From NCBI RefSeq assembly GCF_932276165.1, contig NC_064009.1:10416001-10480000 (forward strand): a DNA stretch of 64,000 nt. The letters are read 5' to 3'. Shown in pieces: positions 34,301 through 44,121 of this stretch (its first letter is position 1; every line of letters starts with the position of its first letter). This stretch comes from Plutella xylostella. Its lineage: Eukaryota; Arthropoda; Insecta; Lepidoptera; Plutellidae. A model generated the notes under the pieces. That model was not told where the DNA came from and made no database searches. It saw nothing but the letters and a program-made list of their open reading frames with translations. Made by a program: the position numbers and the translations under genes.

Positions 34301-37300
34301 CGTACCGCTCCTCGGCGTGGGACGCCCTCCAGCCGGACACCGCGGCCGTCAGCTGAGGAGACGCGAGCACCAGGCTCAGAGGGTCGTCCTCGGAGAGGAT
34401 CGCGCCCGATGACGTCAGCAGGCTGAGGACCGGGCGGACGCCTGTGTGTCTGTGGGATGACAAGCACTTTTGGTGACTTTCTACAAACGAGCAATGTAAA
34501 AGTTCCACCCATAAAATGCCGACGGTTTTTTAAAATGGGAACACGCAATATTAACGTTTTTAGTTCGTAATGTACTGATGCTCTGTTAATGTTTTGTTGT
34601 CGTGTTTCAATGTCCTTCTACGTCATTGTTTCAATGTCATAGAAGGGGTCATTAAGCTAGATTTTTCCATTTTGGAATAATTTGGTGCTTTTCTCACTGG
34701 AACTTTTTCAGTGCCCATTGAGTGTACTTTGTTGAACACCACATAAATCAGACATACAAAAACATACTTATAGACTAGAGCCAATGTACAAGAGGCGGCC
34801 TTATCGCCGAGAGCGAGCTCTTACAGGCAACCTCAGTGAACTTAGTTACCCAGGTGAATTTTTTAACCCCGAAACAGAGTTTAATATATAATAAGCAACA
34901 CTTACTTGTAATACCTATTCCTGACCTCTTCCACGAGCCAGCCTATCGTCAACTTGTTGATCGTATCGACTCTTAACGCAATCTTCAACAGCTTGTCTTC
35001 AACTTGCACATCGACCGCCATTGGGGGCAAAATGGCGGTTTGCTTCGGACGCCCGTCGCGACCCGACTGCACGATGTTAATCGGTTGTATCACATTCATT
35101 GCCGGCATAACTTGGTGGTTTACACCCTGCATTAGATTAAACCCGTCGTTGGATCGAAAACTGTTGAAATTTTCGTTGGAACCTTTGCGCGATAGAGACA
35201 CGGGGGTGGAACGATTTGAGGTTTTATTCTGTTTGTGTGTGAACTCATTTTCGCTTCCGCTGTTACTGGATTGGTCGTGGTCGCTGATTTTCCTTTGGAA
35301 TCCGGCTTTTAGTAGCGTGCTCTGTGATTTGCAACGTTTCTTCATGTTGCCTCGGCTGTCTCGAGTTCTTGAATCGTTCAATTCTCTGCTTATATTCCTC
35401 ATAGATTGTATAGCAGCATTCGTTTTGGGACTTATATTTTCGTTAGACCTCATGTTTATATCTGAGTCTGAACTGTTTTCGTTTATAATGACCACGTCAT
35501 TTCTTTTAGTCTTTTGTTTGGTTACATTCGCTTTACTGTTGCTATTCACTAACGGTTCGATTCTGTTTATATTAGCGACGGTATCTCTGATAGCTTCGTA
35601 TGCGGGTTTCTTCGCCGCTAGCGTGAGTGGATCGCTGAGTTTTCTCTTCTTATTCTTGTTGCCTCCAAGATCGTCTTCCAGCCAATCATCATCTACTTCA
35701 TCAGGGCCCAATAAGGCCGGCTTTGGCTTGGTCTTCCCAACGTTCACTTCGGGAAAGTCGTCATTAAGGCTCCTGTTCCGAAGGGCCGATATTGCACTGC
35801 GATACTCATTCACACTGGAAACATCTTTCTTCTTTGTCTTTTTGTCATCATCCGAAGACTCATTCGAGTCATCAGAAGGAAACGCCTGCACGTCGCGTAT
35901 TTTTTGCGTTAAATCCAAATCTTCATCGCTATCGTCTTCAATTACATTTCTCCTTTTAAACACTGGGGTATCTAAATCTACATCTCTATTCGATTTTGAA
36001 GTGCTAGGCGGTGTCACAACTTTATTACATTTAACTGGTGTAACAGATTTTCTTGCGACATCTACGTTAGTTTTCTCTATGGCACTGTGTAGTCTATTAC
36101 ATATACTGTTATATAACGTTTCTTCATCCTTATCCAGCACTCTCCCGGCCCGCCACTCTCGTAGGGCGTCAAGAGGAGTCTTCCCGAAGTCTGTCTTGAG
36201 CGAGGCGACGGCGCCGCGGTTCAACAGAGTCTCCACAATCTCCAAATGCCCGTTGCTGGCCGCGTCGTAAATGGGAGTTATTCCTGGAAGAAATATGTCG
36301 ATACATATGAAGTATATGTATATGATAAGTTAGCACAAAATGTTCTGCACACAAACCAACATATGAAATAAGATATTTTTACCGCAACTTTATCAATTTT
36401 CCCAAGAGGAAAAGTTGCTTAGAATGACAATTTGTATAACCTTCTAACGGGATTGCGTTAACTTATGGGATACTCTGTATAATATTGCTATAATTATGTA
36501 CCTATAAAAAGTACTTAATTAGAATGTATCTTCCCCGAGAAACAGTGATGCTGTTTGGGGTTTGTATTTATGTTTTTTACTGAATAAACCTTTTTGCAAA
36601 CAATACAATTCAGCCACTATATTTATGACGAAGCATGTGGTGGATAAATTTAATATTTAAATGTATACGTAAATTTTATTGATTTTCAATTTACAAGGAC
36701 TTTATTGGTTGTTCTTGTTGTTGTTGTCGTCCTAAGGTACCCCAGTGGTACAGAGGGCCTTCCTATACTTTATTGGTGGTAAAATAAAATTATTCAGCTA
36801 CTAACCCTCACACTCGCTGCCGCCCCTATCATTCACATTAGCCCCGGCATCCACTAACACATCCAGTAGCGCGGCGCGGCCGTGGATGCAGGCTTCGTGC
36901 AGCGGCGTCCAGCCCGCGTTGTCGCGGATGTTGACTGGATGTCCGCTTGAAAGTAGACGTTGGACTAGCGGCTTGTTGCCTGATATGCACGCCTGGAGGA
37001 GGTATAGATTAAGATGAAACTAAAACCCCCACATTCACTAAAAGTCGCATAACTTTTGAACGGCCAAGCTGATTTTGTTAAAAGATAGCTAAGAACACAT
37101 TACCAATATTACCTATGACCGTAAAATACGAAAATTGGTTAAGTAGTTTGGGAGCTACGCTACCACAGACAGATACACATACACACAGGCAGGTTTAACT
37201 AATAATATCCCTCTTTTTTCGTAGTATGGTAACAAAATGCATGTTCATGCAATATCTTTAACAAGTAGCCAACAAGTTTTATGTACTTATTTAATTTGCA

Positions 37301-40300
37301 GTTAATTTTATACTTTAAATTTACATTTTTTTTTCTCTACTTTATATTTTCACTATTTAAACATGTAAAGTATTGTTCTTACTTGATGTAGTTGTGTTTC
37401 TCCCTTCATATTCTTCTTGATGGTGAACCCTCTGCCCCGTTTCCTTATTTCTCTCGACATCTCCGCTACTGTCTCCTCGTCATTGTCCGATAAATCTGGA
37501 AAATACAAACAAAAAAGTAGTTAAAAACACCCGACAGTTAAGTTGCGATTTCATGACAAATCCCAAGAGATACTAAATGAAGTGCTTGTACGATAATATC
37601 GTACAATCTTAAATGCTTTGTGATTAGATATGCATTAATTACACCGGCACTTTGACTATATAAGTCCTTCCTTGTTGGTATGTGTAACGTGTAAAATATT
37701 TTGAGGTCTTGTTTCACAATATCTGGATAATGGCTACCTGTGGGAAAAAAGACCTGCTGTCGCTGTCTAAATCATTTTTATAGCATTTCTTTTATCAAAG
37801 TCAAATGTTTTTATTCATCGTATAATATAAAATTTTCTGATGAACGTAAATTTTTACAAACTACTCTATCCCACAGGAAGCCTTTGTCTACACATTGTGA
37901 AACAGGCTAGATTTACTGGTAGCTCTTTCTGTATATGTATACTCTTTCTTTCTTCCACTTCTTTTACGGCGGCGGTCATTTTCATTACATAGCATACTTA
38001 CACAGCCATTCGAGTCATTCGAGCAGTTTCGAAGCCACAGACAAACACACAACTAACACTTACAATATTTTTTTAAATCAAAAATTACATATCACAGCAC
38101 ATGCTGACCTGTAGCCTTTATGGAAAGCAAAATGTTGTGATATTGTTTGTTTTGTATTGTATTATTGTCAGTGTTTTGTTGTTATTTTGTATTTTAAGTT
38201 TCATTATCTTTACATACCAGTCAAATCCTCTAGGCAGATGTCATCACCGATGCGAGTCACATCATCATCACCACCCGCCGAACTCTGTTCATCATCAGAG
38301 TTGTCCAGATTGTCAAAATCGTCATATCCGAGGCACGTCAGCTCGTTCTTACAGTGCTCCATTTTTTCAGTCTCGCCGTACGCCTCTTGGTATTTCAGGA
38401 GGCATTTCAGAGTGCGTATTTCGTACTTCCTTTTGTTCCATTCTTTTGCCTGTGGATGGTGAAAAAATATAGATGATATTGTTTGTTGCACAAACATATT
38501 ATGGGATAATGCACATAAGGGTTAATGCCATAGTGGTAGGTAATGGGGGGAGTGACTCAAGAGTCCTTTATACATCAATTTTGTTTTAGGATTTGTGAAT
38601 ATTCCTCAAAAACATAGTACGAAAAAGTTTCTATAGAGCTCATTTTTTTTTCGAAAATTATCTCAAGTTGTAGAATAAATGTTGTTTAGAATGACCTACT
38701 CAACTGAGTCACCCATATAAGGTGAAATTAATATCATAAGCATTTGCTGCCCAACCAACAAAAGTGAAAAAAACTTATACTTTAATTTAAAGGGCACTTA
38801 TAATTAGTTACTTATAACAATACAGACATATTTAAAAAAATCTACTCACAGCATTTCTGGCGTCAAGACATGCCTTTTCCACCTGGTCGTAGGGTCGTTT
38901 GGCCAAGAACAGGGCCTCGGCAATGTTGTACAGAGTCGTGAATGCTTCTTTAGGTTCGTCTTTAATGAGTTCATATTCCTTTTCGTAGTAGTCTAGCGCT
39001 TCGCTGTAGCGGCCCATGTCTTTGTACGTTTGGTATAGGCTGGAATAAAAACGTTGAATGTTTAAGTTTATATTCATGTTTAGTATTATTTTTCGACCCT
39101 CCTAGACTTAGGTCTCTACCAAGGAGCGCCACAATACTCTTTAATCAGCTTTATTCATCCAGCCACATTCACATTCAACAGTCAGCAGAGCAAACAATGA
39201 ATCTGCACAAAACCACCGTACAGGTTGTCACTGCCTCGGTCAGGATCTAAATTATACATAAGATCATCAGTCCAGCGATGTTTACCCGGTTTTAATTCGA
39301 AACATTGCCAACTACTTATTTTATTTAAGTAGTAGTAACTAAGCTTTCTCTAGAAAGATCTACGCTTAGGCTCTTAACAAAATAAAGGTCCGTCAATAGG
39401 CGCGCTAAAGGGCGTCTCACGCTTACCTGACATAGACCTCTCTAGAGAGTAGTTTACATATAATCTGACCTCGGAGTGAAGCTTCCAGTTACTACCGGTC
39501 TATATATATGAATTACCAGCGGGCTGGAGGCGTCCCGCGCTTCGCTTACCTGACATGGTGCAGACAGATGGGGCTATTTAAGGCTACTACCGGCTATCTG
39601 CTTAAATTCGACGGACCAGTGAGCTGGATGGCGTCCCACGTTACGTTCGTCTGTCTTAGAATAGAATTAGCTACAGTCCCTAGCTAAGCTAGCTATCTTC
39701 ACTTAGCCTTAGAAACCGAAAAGCAACACTTACCTGACATAAATAGGGATCAACATCTTCCCTCTATCCCCACTCAGCTCCGCCTGTTCTAACATCTTGA
39801 GGTAGTGGTCGGCGGCGCCGGCGTAGTGCTTCAAGTGACACGCGCCGTCGCCCAGAGCCTCGTGTAGCCGCTTGAGTGTAGAGTGGTCTGACGGGTCGGC
39901 GGTTATTAGCTGGTCTTCTGTGTAGCACATCGCTGCCACTGTGGGTGAGATTGGGAAATTACATTATATTACATTTACATTATTCGATCACGAGTGCTGT
40001 CAACTAGCGTATTGCCACGTTAGCCCAGGATAGACACACAGAACGGTACTCACCGACTCTCAGGTTCCCCTCGATGGTCTCCCGCTCCTCCTCATCAGGG
40101 GTGTTGAGCTTCCACGCGCGCAGCAGCACCTGCCGCGCACTGTGGTAGTCCGACATTTTGACTAGGATGTCTGCCTTGGCTGATAATGTCTCGCAGGTTT
40201 TTAATACCTGGAATATTTTAATATTATGTTTTGCTCTCAAATGTGTAGGAAAAGTTCCACCTGCAAATGTCATTCTATATGCCACTGGAACTTTTTCATT

Positions 40301-42581
40301 GCTTGAGAGTGTACAAAATGCAGCTACCGATATCGCGCAAGACACAATAGATTTTTATATTGTGTCTGATGTCACTTTAACAAGGGGTTATGTAATTCCA
40401 GCTCAATGGGATTGTGGTCTGTCTGTCAACACTACATTTTCAGTGGTTAATTAAAAGAACCCTTTCACAAATGAACATTGCTTATCTTTTATTCATCATC
40501 ATCCACTCCAGCCTTACTCTACTCATCCACTTCACTTTACACACTACAGAGTTACATTACCTTGTCCTCCAGTCTACTAGCCACCTCCAAAGCTTTATTC
40601 AAACAGCTGAGAGCTTTAGCATTATCCTTCTTCTTATTGGCATAGATCAGTGCATCAGTAATGTAGCACTGATGCAGCACATCGTACAGGTCTTGGCTGG
40701 TGCAGATCGAGATGGCCTTCTGGATGCAGTCGATGGCTTTGTCCAAGTGGCCAAGGTACTCCTGGACCACACCGATGTTGAGGAGCAAGCGTGCTCTCAT
40801 GTCCATTAGCTCATGTTTGTTTATTTTGCCACTTAGTCTGGAAGAAGAAAGAATAATATGGTATTTTAAACTGTATAAACACAAGTAAGTAATGTTTTAT
40901 AATGAAATATGTTTGCAATAACTGTAAGGTTGTATCTTTGCTAACCTACTCATTTTTAGGGTTCCGTAGCCAAAATGGCAAAAACGGAACCCTTATAGTT
41001 TCGTCATGTCCGTCTGTCCGTCTGTCCGTCTGTCCGTCTGTCACAGCCGATTTACTCGGAAACTATAAGTACTACAGTGATGAAATTTGATGGGAATATG
41101 TGTTGTATGAACCGCTACAAAAATATGACACTAAATAGTAAAAAAAAGAATTGGGGGTGGGGCCCCCCATACATGTAACTGAGGGATGAAATTTTTTTTT
41201 TCGATGTACATACCCGTGTGGGGTATCAATGGAAAGGTCTTTTAAAATGATATAAAGTTTTCTAAAAACATTTTTCTTAAAGTGAACGGTTTTTGAGATA
41301 TCAGCTCTCAAAGTCGTAAAAAGTATGTCCCCCCCCCCTCTATTTTTATAACTACGGGGTATAAAATTCTAAAAAAAAATAGAGGTGATGCATGCTAATT
41401 AACTCTTTCAACGATTTTTGGTTTGATCAAAGTATCTCTTATAGTTTTTGAGATAGGTTGATTTAACTGTAATGACATAATAAGTTTATTATATTTGCTG
41501 CTACGGAACCCTTTGTGCGCGAGCCCGACTCGCACTTGGCCGGTTTTGTTATAGTAGTGCAGGACTTGCCATATATTTTTTTGTAGTAATTTGAATCTGC
41601 AATTGGTTTTGAGTGAAAATAAACCGTTGTCTGGCGTGCCACATGTGACTAGCTATAACTAGCTCACAAAAACAAACAACAGAATAAACGCACAACCTCA
41701 TGCAATAACCAGAAGTTGTACATCCAAACTTACTTTTCACACAACACAAGGCTCTTCATAAAGGCTTTCTCGGCAGCCTTCAATGAGGCATTAGCTTCCT
41801 CCTCTTTGCCAGAGCTCTGTCCGCGGAGCAGGTAGATGCGGCCGAGTGTGGCCATCGCTCGCTGCTCCTCCACCAGGTTATTCAGTTCTTTGGACACAGC
41901 TGTGAAAATATTATGTTTATGCATTGTAGCATTGTGAGCAGGTTACAAATACTACAAGGAAACAATGGTTACAAACATGTATAACTTGTAGTTACTTTTT
42001 CCTAAATTCTTCTTCGTCAGCAGTACAATGGTGAAATTTTGGCCCAGTCAGATTAGCATCAGTTGATAACTGCCAAAGGTGCAACAAATTGAAATTGAAA
42101 TGTTGTTTATTCAATTTTACAATTGTTTGATAGTCATAATAATACTCTACCACCATTTTACATCTGAGGAAGCTCTTTCGTGCATTCCATTTACAAACAC
42201 TACATTGGTTATCATAAACAACAATGTTCCACATACCTAAATGCCGCTCCTCATACTTGAGCGCCTTGTCGAACTCGGCCATCAGCATGTACATCTCGCC
42301 GATCATGCGGCAGCAGGTGCCCCACTCGAGCCGCAGACCCAGCTCCTTGCAGATAGCCGCCTCGGACTTATACTCGTCCAGAGCATCACTGTAGCGGTGG
42401 TTCTTGTAGTAAAACGTCGCGAGGTCGTTGTGCGCCTCGGCTAAGACACGCCTGTTGCTCCCGTTTAAGGCTTTCTTCTTACGTTTAATAAGTTCTGAAA
42501 AGGGATACAGTTTTTCGTAAATAATTTGTAGGTTAAGTTTTAAAGTTTATTACGTGTGGAATACTCACTTTCTTCTTCCAT
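22377..42581 (-). CDS. Tonsl: TONSL, Tonsoku-like DNA repair protein (14 exons, 1467 aa)
   Basis: Exons (- strand): 42581-42569, 42494-42237, 41899-41734, 40837-40561, 40207-40054, 39938-39734, 39039-38850, 38449-38218, 37495-37383, 36992-36806, 36283-34906, 34449-34274, 23911-23203 and 22722-22377. Phases join without a stop. Residues 1-450 are TPR repeats (M-I-G-E-M-Y-M-L-M-A-E-F-D-K-A-L-K-Y-E). An acidic stretch lies near 460-520. Ankyrin repeats at about 527-645 include G-W-T-P-L-H-E-A-C, and a long disordered Ser/Asp/Lys-rich segment follows. A ubiquitin-like fold is near 1010-1090, and leucine-rich repeats (L-T-Q-L-D-I-S-R-N) run from about 1130 to the C-terminus. This is the TONSL order. 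Known role: with MMS22L it binds new H4K20me0 histones on replicated chromatin and loads RAD51 at stalled forks. Exon 1 codes only M-E-E-E plus one base. Intron 12 (34273-23912, about 10.4 kb) is full of repeats. Confidence 0.93.
22850..22985. repeat. Interspersed repeat fragment (CACCCCCTTTCGGCTTA type)
   Basis: The segment GAGTCACCCCCTTTCGGCTTA near 22950-22970 is related, inverted, to GCCGGAAGGGGGTGACTC at about 33888-33905 in another TONSL intron. Loosely similar sequence appears at about 38540-38560. No ORF; class unknown. Confidence 0.45.
23071..23178 (+). mobile_element. 3' fragment of SINE family B
   Basis: Matches the body and T-rich tail of the SINE at 6466-6705 (GGCGAAAAGTGGGTGCAGCA, CCTCTGCCTACCCCGGAAGG, then a T-run). 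It lies inside TONSL intron 13 with no tRNA head. Confidence 0.75.
23945..24116 (+). repeat. Left arm of a 172-bp inverted repeat carrying a core promoter
   Basis: As read by eye it is identical to the reverse complement of 30707-30878. It starts CCTATCTGAAACCTAG and ends exactly at the initiator (CTCAGTTG). Within it, TATATAAATAG is at 24080-24090 and TCAGT at 24110-24114, 32 bp apart, directing transcription rightwards into the enclosed 6.6 kb. Confidence 0.85.
24080..24114 (+). promoter_or_regulatory. TATA + initiator core promoter (inward, left arm)
   Basis: TATATAAATAG at 24080 and TCAGT with predicted +1 at 24112. Downstream follow a short ORF (24150-24248) and a donor-like GTGAGT at about 24343, so a spliced transcript is possible. 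Confidence 0.55.
24150..24248 (+). CDS. Possible 32-aa small ORF behind the inward promoter
   Basis: ATG in good context (GCAAAATGG), 38 nt after the predicted transcription start. It encodes M-A-Q-C-S-H-G-S-R-R-L-R-S-D-G-E... and stops at TGA 24246-24248. I recognise no family. It may be a translated small ORF or chance; a donor-like GTGAGT follows at 24343. Confidence 0.25.
   Translation: MAQCSHGSRRLRSDGEKYNIEFAESSLPGAVA
24833..25290. repeat. Minisatellite, 58-bp and 51-bp units
   Basis: About eight units, each starting CCTGCATCGC(A/T)G and containing ACACCCGG(C/T)CCTG and CTGGCC. Longer units are 58 bp, shorter ones 51 bp through loss of a CTCCTGC-like block. High GC with few stops makes several frames open on both strands; I regard these as by-products. 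It lies in TONSL intron 12 between the two inverted-repeat arms. Confidence 0.85.
25291..28428. other. TONSL intron 12, unassigned 3.1 kb
   Basis: Mixed base composition, no long ORF. A TCATCATCATCATCAGCC stretch near 25350 resembles an antisense RTE tail. The rest I cannot assign. It is less AT-rich than most introns here, so it could include exons of a non-coding transcript from the inward promoters. Confidence 0.3.
28429..30131 (+). pseudogene. Broken DDE-transposase-like gene, two exons split by a hAT-like insertion
   Basis: First part 28429-28645: K-K-N-I-R-S-Q-A-R-E-V-I-Y-R-V then V-Y-A-R-T-V-S-M-T-G, the helix-turn-helix start seen in a family of insect Tc1/IS630-like transposase genes with spliced N-terminal exons. 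A donor GTATGT follows at 28646. Second part after the acceptor TTTATAG (29980-29986): in one frame it reads F-L-T-P-G-R-N-R-T-G-R-P-K-R-E-I-D-V-F-T-M-Y-A-L-R-Q-Q-I, like the family's 'LTPGKKR...DDF...AIR..I' region, then a stop. The frame does not match the first part and the catalytic domain is absent, so it is a dead fragment. A 1076-bp element sits within its intron just before the acceptor. Confidence 0.5.
28892..29983. mobile_element. hAT-like non-autonomous element with subterminal GAGCGAC motifs
   Basis: TTATTTTA flanks both ends (28892-28899, 29976-29983): an 8-bp duplication. The ends read GGGGAATTATAAAACGAGCG and, inverted, AGGGTAGCAATAAAACGAGTG. The left half is studded with GAGCGAC/GAGCGAAC words on the + strand and the right half with GTCGCTC/ACTCG, i.e. 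the same words inverted. 1076 bp, no ORF. Confidence 0.75.
30578..30930. repeat. Compound inverted repeats at the right end of the promoter structure
   Basis: Contains a partial copy of the left arm's outer part (30578-30624, inverted relative to it), a 68-bp segment 30617-30684 whose inverse is 30863-30930, and the complete right arm 30707-30878. The word CTAGGTTTCAGATAGG or its inverse occurs at each border. Confidence 0.8.
30707..30878 (-). repeat. Right arm of the 172-bp inverted repeat carrying a core promoter
   Basis: Inverse of 23945-24116. On the - strand TATATAAATAG lies at 30743-30733 and TCAGT at 30713-30709, so transcription would run leftwards, towards the other arm. Similarity stops right after CAGTTG at the predicted start site. 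Confidence 0.85.
30990..31221 (-). mobile_element. tRNA-headed SINE, family A, reverse orientation
   Basis: On the - strand: GTTAGTGACCTTGATTTGC and B box GGTCCCGGGTTCGATCCCC, then GGCAGATATTTG and CTCGGGTCTTGGATTGG. The body continues to GGGGTCGGATGGCCGTGTG. Relative of 6205-6465. Confidence 0.75.
31400..32424 (-). CDS. Unrecognised small gene nested in TONSL intron 12 (3 exons, 142 aa)
   Basis: Proposed exons (-): 32424-32403 (ATG, M-F-H-S-K-T-Q), 32136-32035 and 31704-31400 (TGA). Exon 3 is the best supported: 100 codons open after a clean acceptor (CCACCAG), with G-L-E-D-W-N-Q-S-G, a Pro/Ser/Asp-rich middle, C-S...C-D-C-M-Y and a helical, basic C-terminus (K-K-W-L-A-L-M-R-V-F-V-D-V-C-K-R-L-V). 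Exon 2 joins it in phase. The join of exon 1 to exon 2 needs a weak acceptor (GTGAAG); the stronger TTTCTTCAG eight bases upstream breaks the frame, so the start is uncertain. A TATAAAA lies on - at about 32516-32510. I do not recognise the protein. It runs on the same strand as TONSL, within its intron. Confidence 0.5.
31757..31786 (+). repeat. Dispersed motif ACTCRYRAGCAATGAAAAAG
   Basis: TACACTCACGAGCAATGAAA followed by AAGTTCCAGT; close relatives at 34487, 34696, 40240, 40283, 55052 and 56947 (some inverted). See findings. Confidence 0.65.
32600..33803 (+). mobile_element. LINE 3' part: reverse transcriptase end and poly(AATAA) tail
   Basis: An open frame from about 32600 to the stop at 33407 reads Y-Q-E-D-L-Q-R-L-G-H-Y-C-S-A-N-G-L-D-L-N-V-D-K-C, then the post-RT region (L-G-V-T-H-D-S-K-L-L-F-D-S-H-I, R-S-H-L-E-Y-A-S-Q-I-W-N-P, R-I-Q-K-K-F-T-R-F-L-G). 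The catalytic core is absent, so the insertion is 5'-truncated. The 3' end is an AATAAA-rich run at 33776-33803. CR1/Jockey-type; inserted in TONSL intron 12, sense orientation opposite to TONSL. Confidence 0.8.
34487..34727. mobile_element. Short element bounded by inverted AGTTCCA motifs
   Basis: Left CGAGCAATGTAAAAGTTCCA at 34489 and right TGGAACTTTTTCAGTGCCCA at 34699 are inverse relatives. It lies just upstream (on -) of TONSL exon 12. Target duplication not evident. Confidence 0.4.
36300..36805. other. TONSL intron 10
   Basis: AT-rich. A GTCGTCCTAAGGTACCCCAG...GAGGGCCTTCC stretch at about 36727-36765 resembles an interspersed repeat, otherwise nothing recognised. Confidence 0.35.
37025..37215. 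repeat. Interspersed repeat (GGGAGCTACGCTACCACAGA type), + copy
   Basis: AAAAGTCGCATAACTTTTGAA, later TTTGGGAGCTACGCTACCAC and AGACAGATACACATAC. A close copy is at about 54030-54225 and a more distant, inverted relative at about 53065-53255. Non-coding; class unknown. Confidence 0.65.
37795..37870 (-). mobile_element. Isolated 3' end of the CR1-like LINE
   Basis: The sequence is the reverse complement of 5221-5300 with a few changes (TTTATTCATCGTA, AATATAAAATTTT, TGATGAACGT, AATTTTTACAAA). It is an extremely short 5'-truncated copy in TONSL intron 8. Confidence 0.75.
39070..39660 (-). mobile_element. Degenerate antisense RTE remnants
   Basis: Contains RTE 3'-coding-like blocks in reverse: CTCTACCAAGGAGCGCCACA near 39112 and two versions of CC(A)GCGGGCTGGAGGCGTCCCGCG near 39522 and 39612. 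Strongly decayed. In TONSL intron 6. Confidence 0.5.
40222..40314. mobile_element. Small fold-back element in TONSL intron 4
   Basis: Left TGCTCTCAAATGTGTAGGAA then AAGTTCCACC; right, inverted, ACTCTCAAGCAATGAAAAAG then TTCCAGTGGC. About 93 bp, hairpin-forming, belongs to the dispersed motif family. Confidence 0.5.
40959..41514. mobile_element. Interspersed element with AGGGTTCCGTAGC inverted ends
   Basis: Left AGGGTTCCGTAGCCAAAATG; right GCTACGGAACCCT at about 41501-41514. A (GTCCGTCT)n microsatellite lies at about 41008-41040 and the flank CCCGACTCGCACTTGGCCGG follows. This repeat type is very common in Lepidoptera. In TONSL intron 3. Confidence 0.65.
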
Positions 42582-43970
42582 TGTTGCCGAATGTATGTCA
42601 CATTGTTTTCATTGAGTTGGCACGAATGTTGTGGATGATTTTATTTACTAAAGAGTTATTTTATTTATCGAAAACTTCAGTTTTATTGAAACAACAACAC
42701 AAAACACATCAAATTGTCAAATCAAATGTCAATTTCATTCAAATGTCAAACAAAAACAAGCTCAAATCGGCGGCCAGCTGGCTGGCGCCATTGTTGCCAG
42801 GTTCAAAAATTATGATTATGGAGTATTTACATGCTAGAACAATCGCAACGGCATGTCCATCATCTCACCACGCTAAGATAAAAGTATTTTTTGCCTGAAA
42901 TTTTGATAAGAGCCCTGTATTCTTCGCATGCGACACATGTACCAATAACATAATACTTATTAACGATTATACCTACCATCCGAACAGTCACTCGGTCGGC
43001 CCGAACGAACTGTTATCGTGTAGACCAGACTTATTGTATCGTATGAACTTTACTAGCGCCATCTATCATGTTGTTCTTTTTTTGAGCTTTCAGAAAATCT
43101 TCATCCCACCAACCCACCCGAGGCCGCGTTGTTTAACCATAAACCAGCCAATCCACTGAATTCTTCAACCAACTTCTTCATATGACTGTGATGAATGCAT
43201 GATGAGGAGATAATGACCTAAACCAGCCTACCCTACCTACCATACCGACCTCTACCAACGTTAGTTAGTGTTATAACTAACATCCCCTAAACTTTAATTT
43301 TATTGTACAGGGATGCTAAAAAGTTTACAAAGTTGAAAGGGCCCCCCCCCTTTCAGGAGGACACGACAACTTTTGGATTTATTGAGATAAAAAAATCTTG
43401 AAATAATTATAATTCATAGAGCAATGCGGACTTAGGTCATACCTAAGATTCAAACTGAATGGTAGAAGCACTGAGGGAAAAAAACACTACGTAGGTACCT
43501 ACAACACATTCATTTTTATGCTCATGAAAAATCCTTTAACACAAACAAATATATCCTTCTGATCCTTCACATGACAACCTAATATCACGTGTGATTTTCC
43601 CGCCACGCTGAGCATTTCGCTTCGCGGCAAATCGGTCGATGAACCGGTAAATCTGGGCCACGAAATGCATCGCTCTCTTCATATTTTTGGCACACTCAGG
43701 ATATACTTATCAGAAGTTTAGTATAGAGGTGGACCAGGGTTTGACGCCGTGGTGGGACTTGACAGGTTCTCAGTCGCTTAATGCTCAGGGGGAGGCGGAC
43801 TCACACCTACAGTTACAGTGAGTTACAGTACTTAGAGGTATACTTCTTCGACCATATATAATCAAAGTTATACTTATAAAGTATTTTATAAGCAACAGAC
43901 GATACGTCACTCGTTCACCCTCCAAAGACTTTAATATATGGCATTGGCGCATGACACCCACTCCAAAAAC
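42582..43970. other. 5' flank of TONSL and intergenic sequence
   Basis: TONSL upstream region without TATA box. The block 43310-43440 (GGCCCCCCCCCTTTCAGGAGG) resembles an interspersed repeat. No gene seen. Confidence 0.35.
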
Positions 43971-43978
43971 TTAGTTTA

Positions 43979-44121
43979 CGACGTCCGACGACCTTAGGCG
44001 GGTAGCCGGTACTGGCTGGATGGGAAAGGTCGAGGACCAAGTGTTGAGGCGCTCCTTGGGAGAGTCCTAAGGCCTAAGCTATATCCAGCTGTAGATGAAT
44101 ATTGGCTGATGATGATGATAC
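43979..44121 (+). mobile_element. RTE 3' end, decayed
   Basis: GACGACCTTAGGCGGGTAGC, CTGGCTGGATGGGAAAGG, CGCTCCTTGGGAGAGTCC and the tail TTGGCTGATGATGATGAT match the RTE end at 14344-14517. 5'-truncated. Confidence 0.75.

Noticed and set aside
34954..36270. 438-codon open frame on + opposite TONSL exon 11
   Set aside because: Ser/Leu/Phe-rich antisense of the disordered TONSL segment; the - strand joins in phase with neighbouring exons on both sides.
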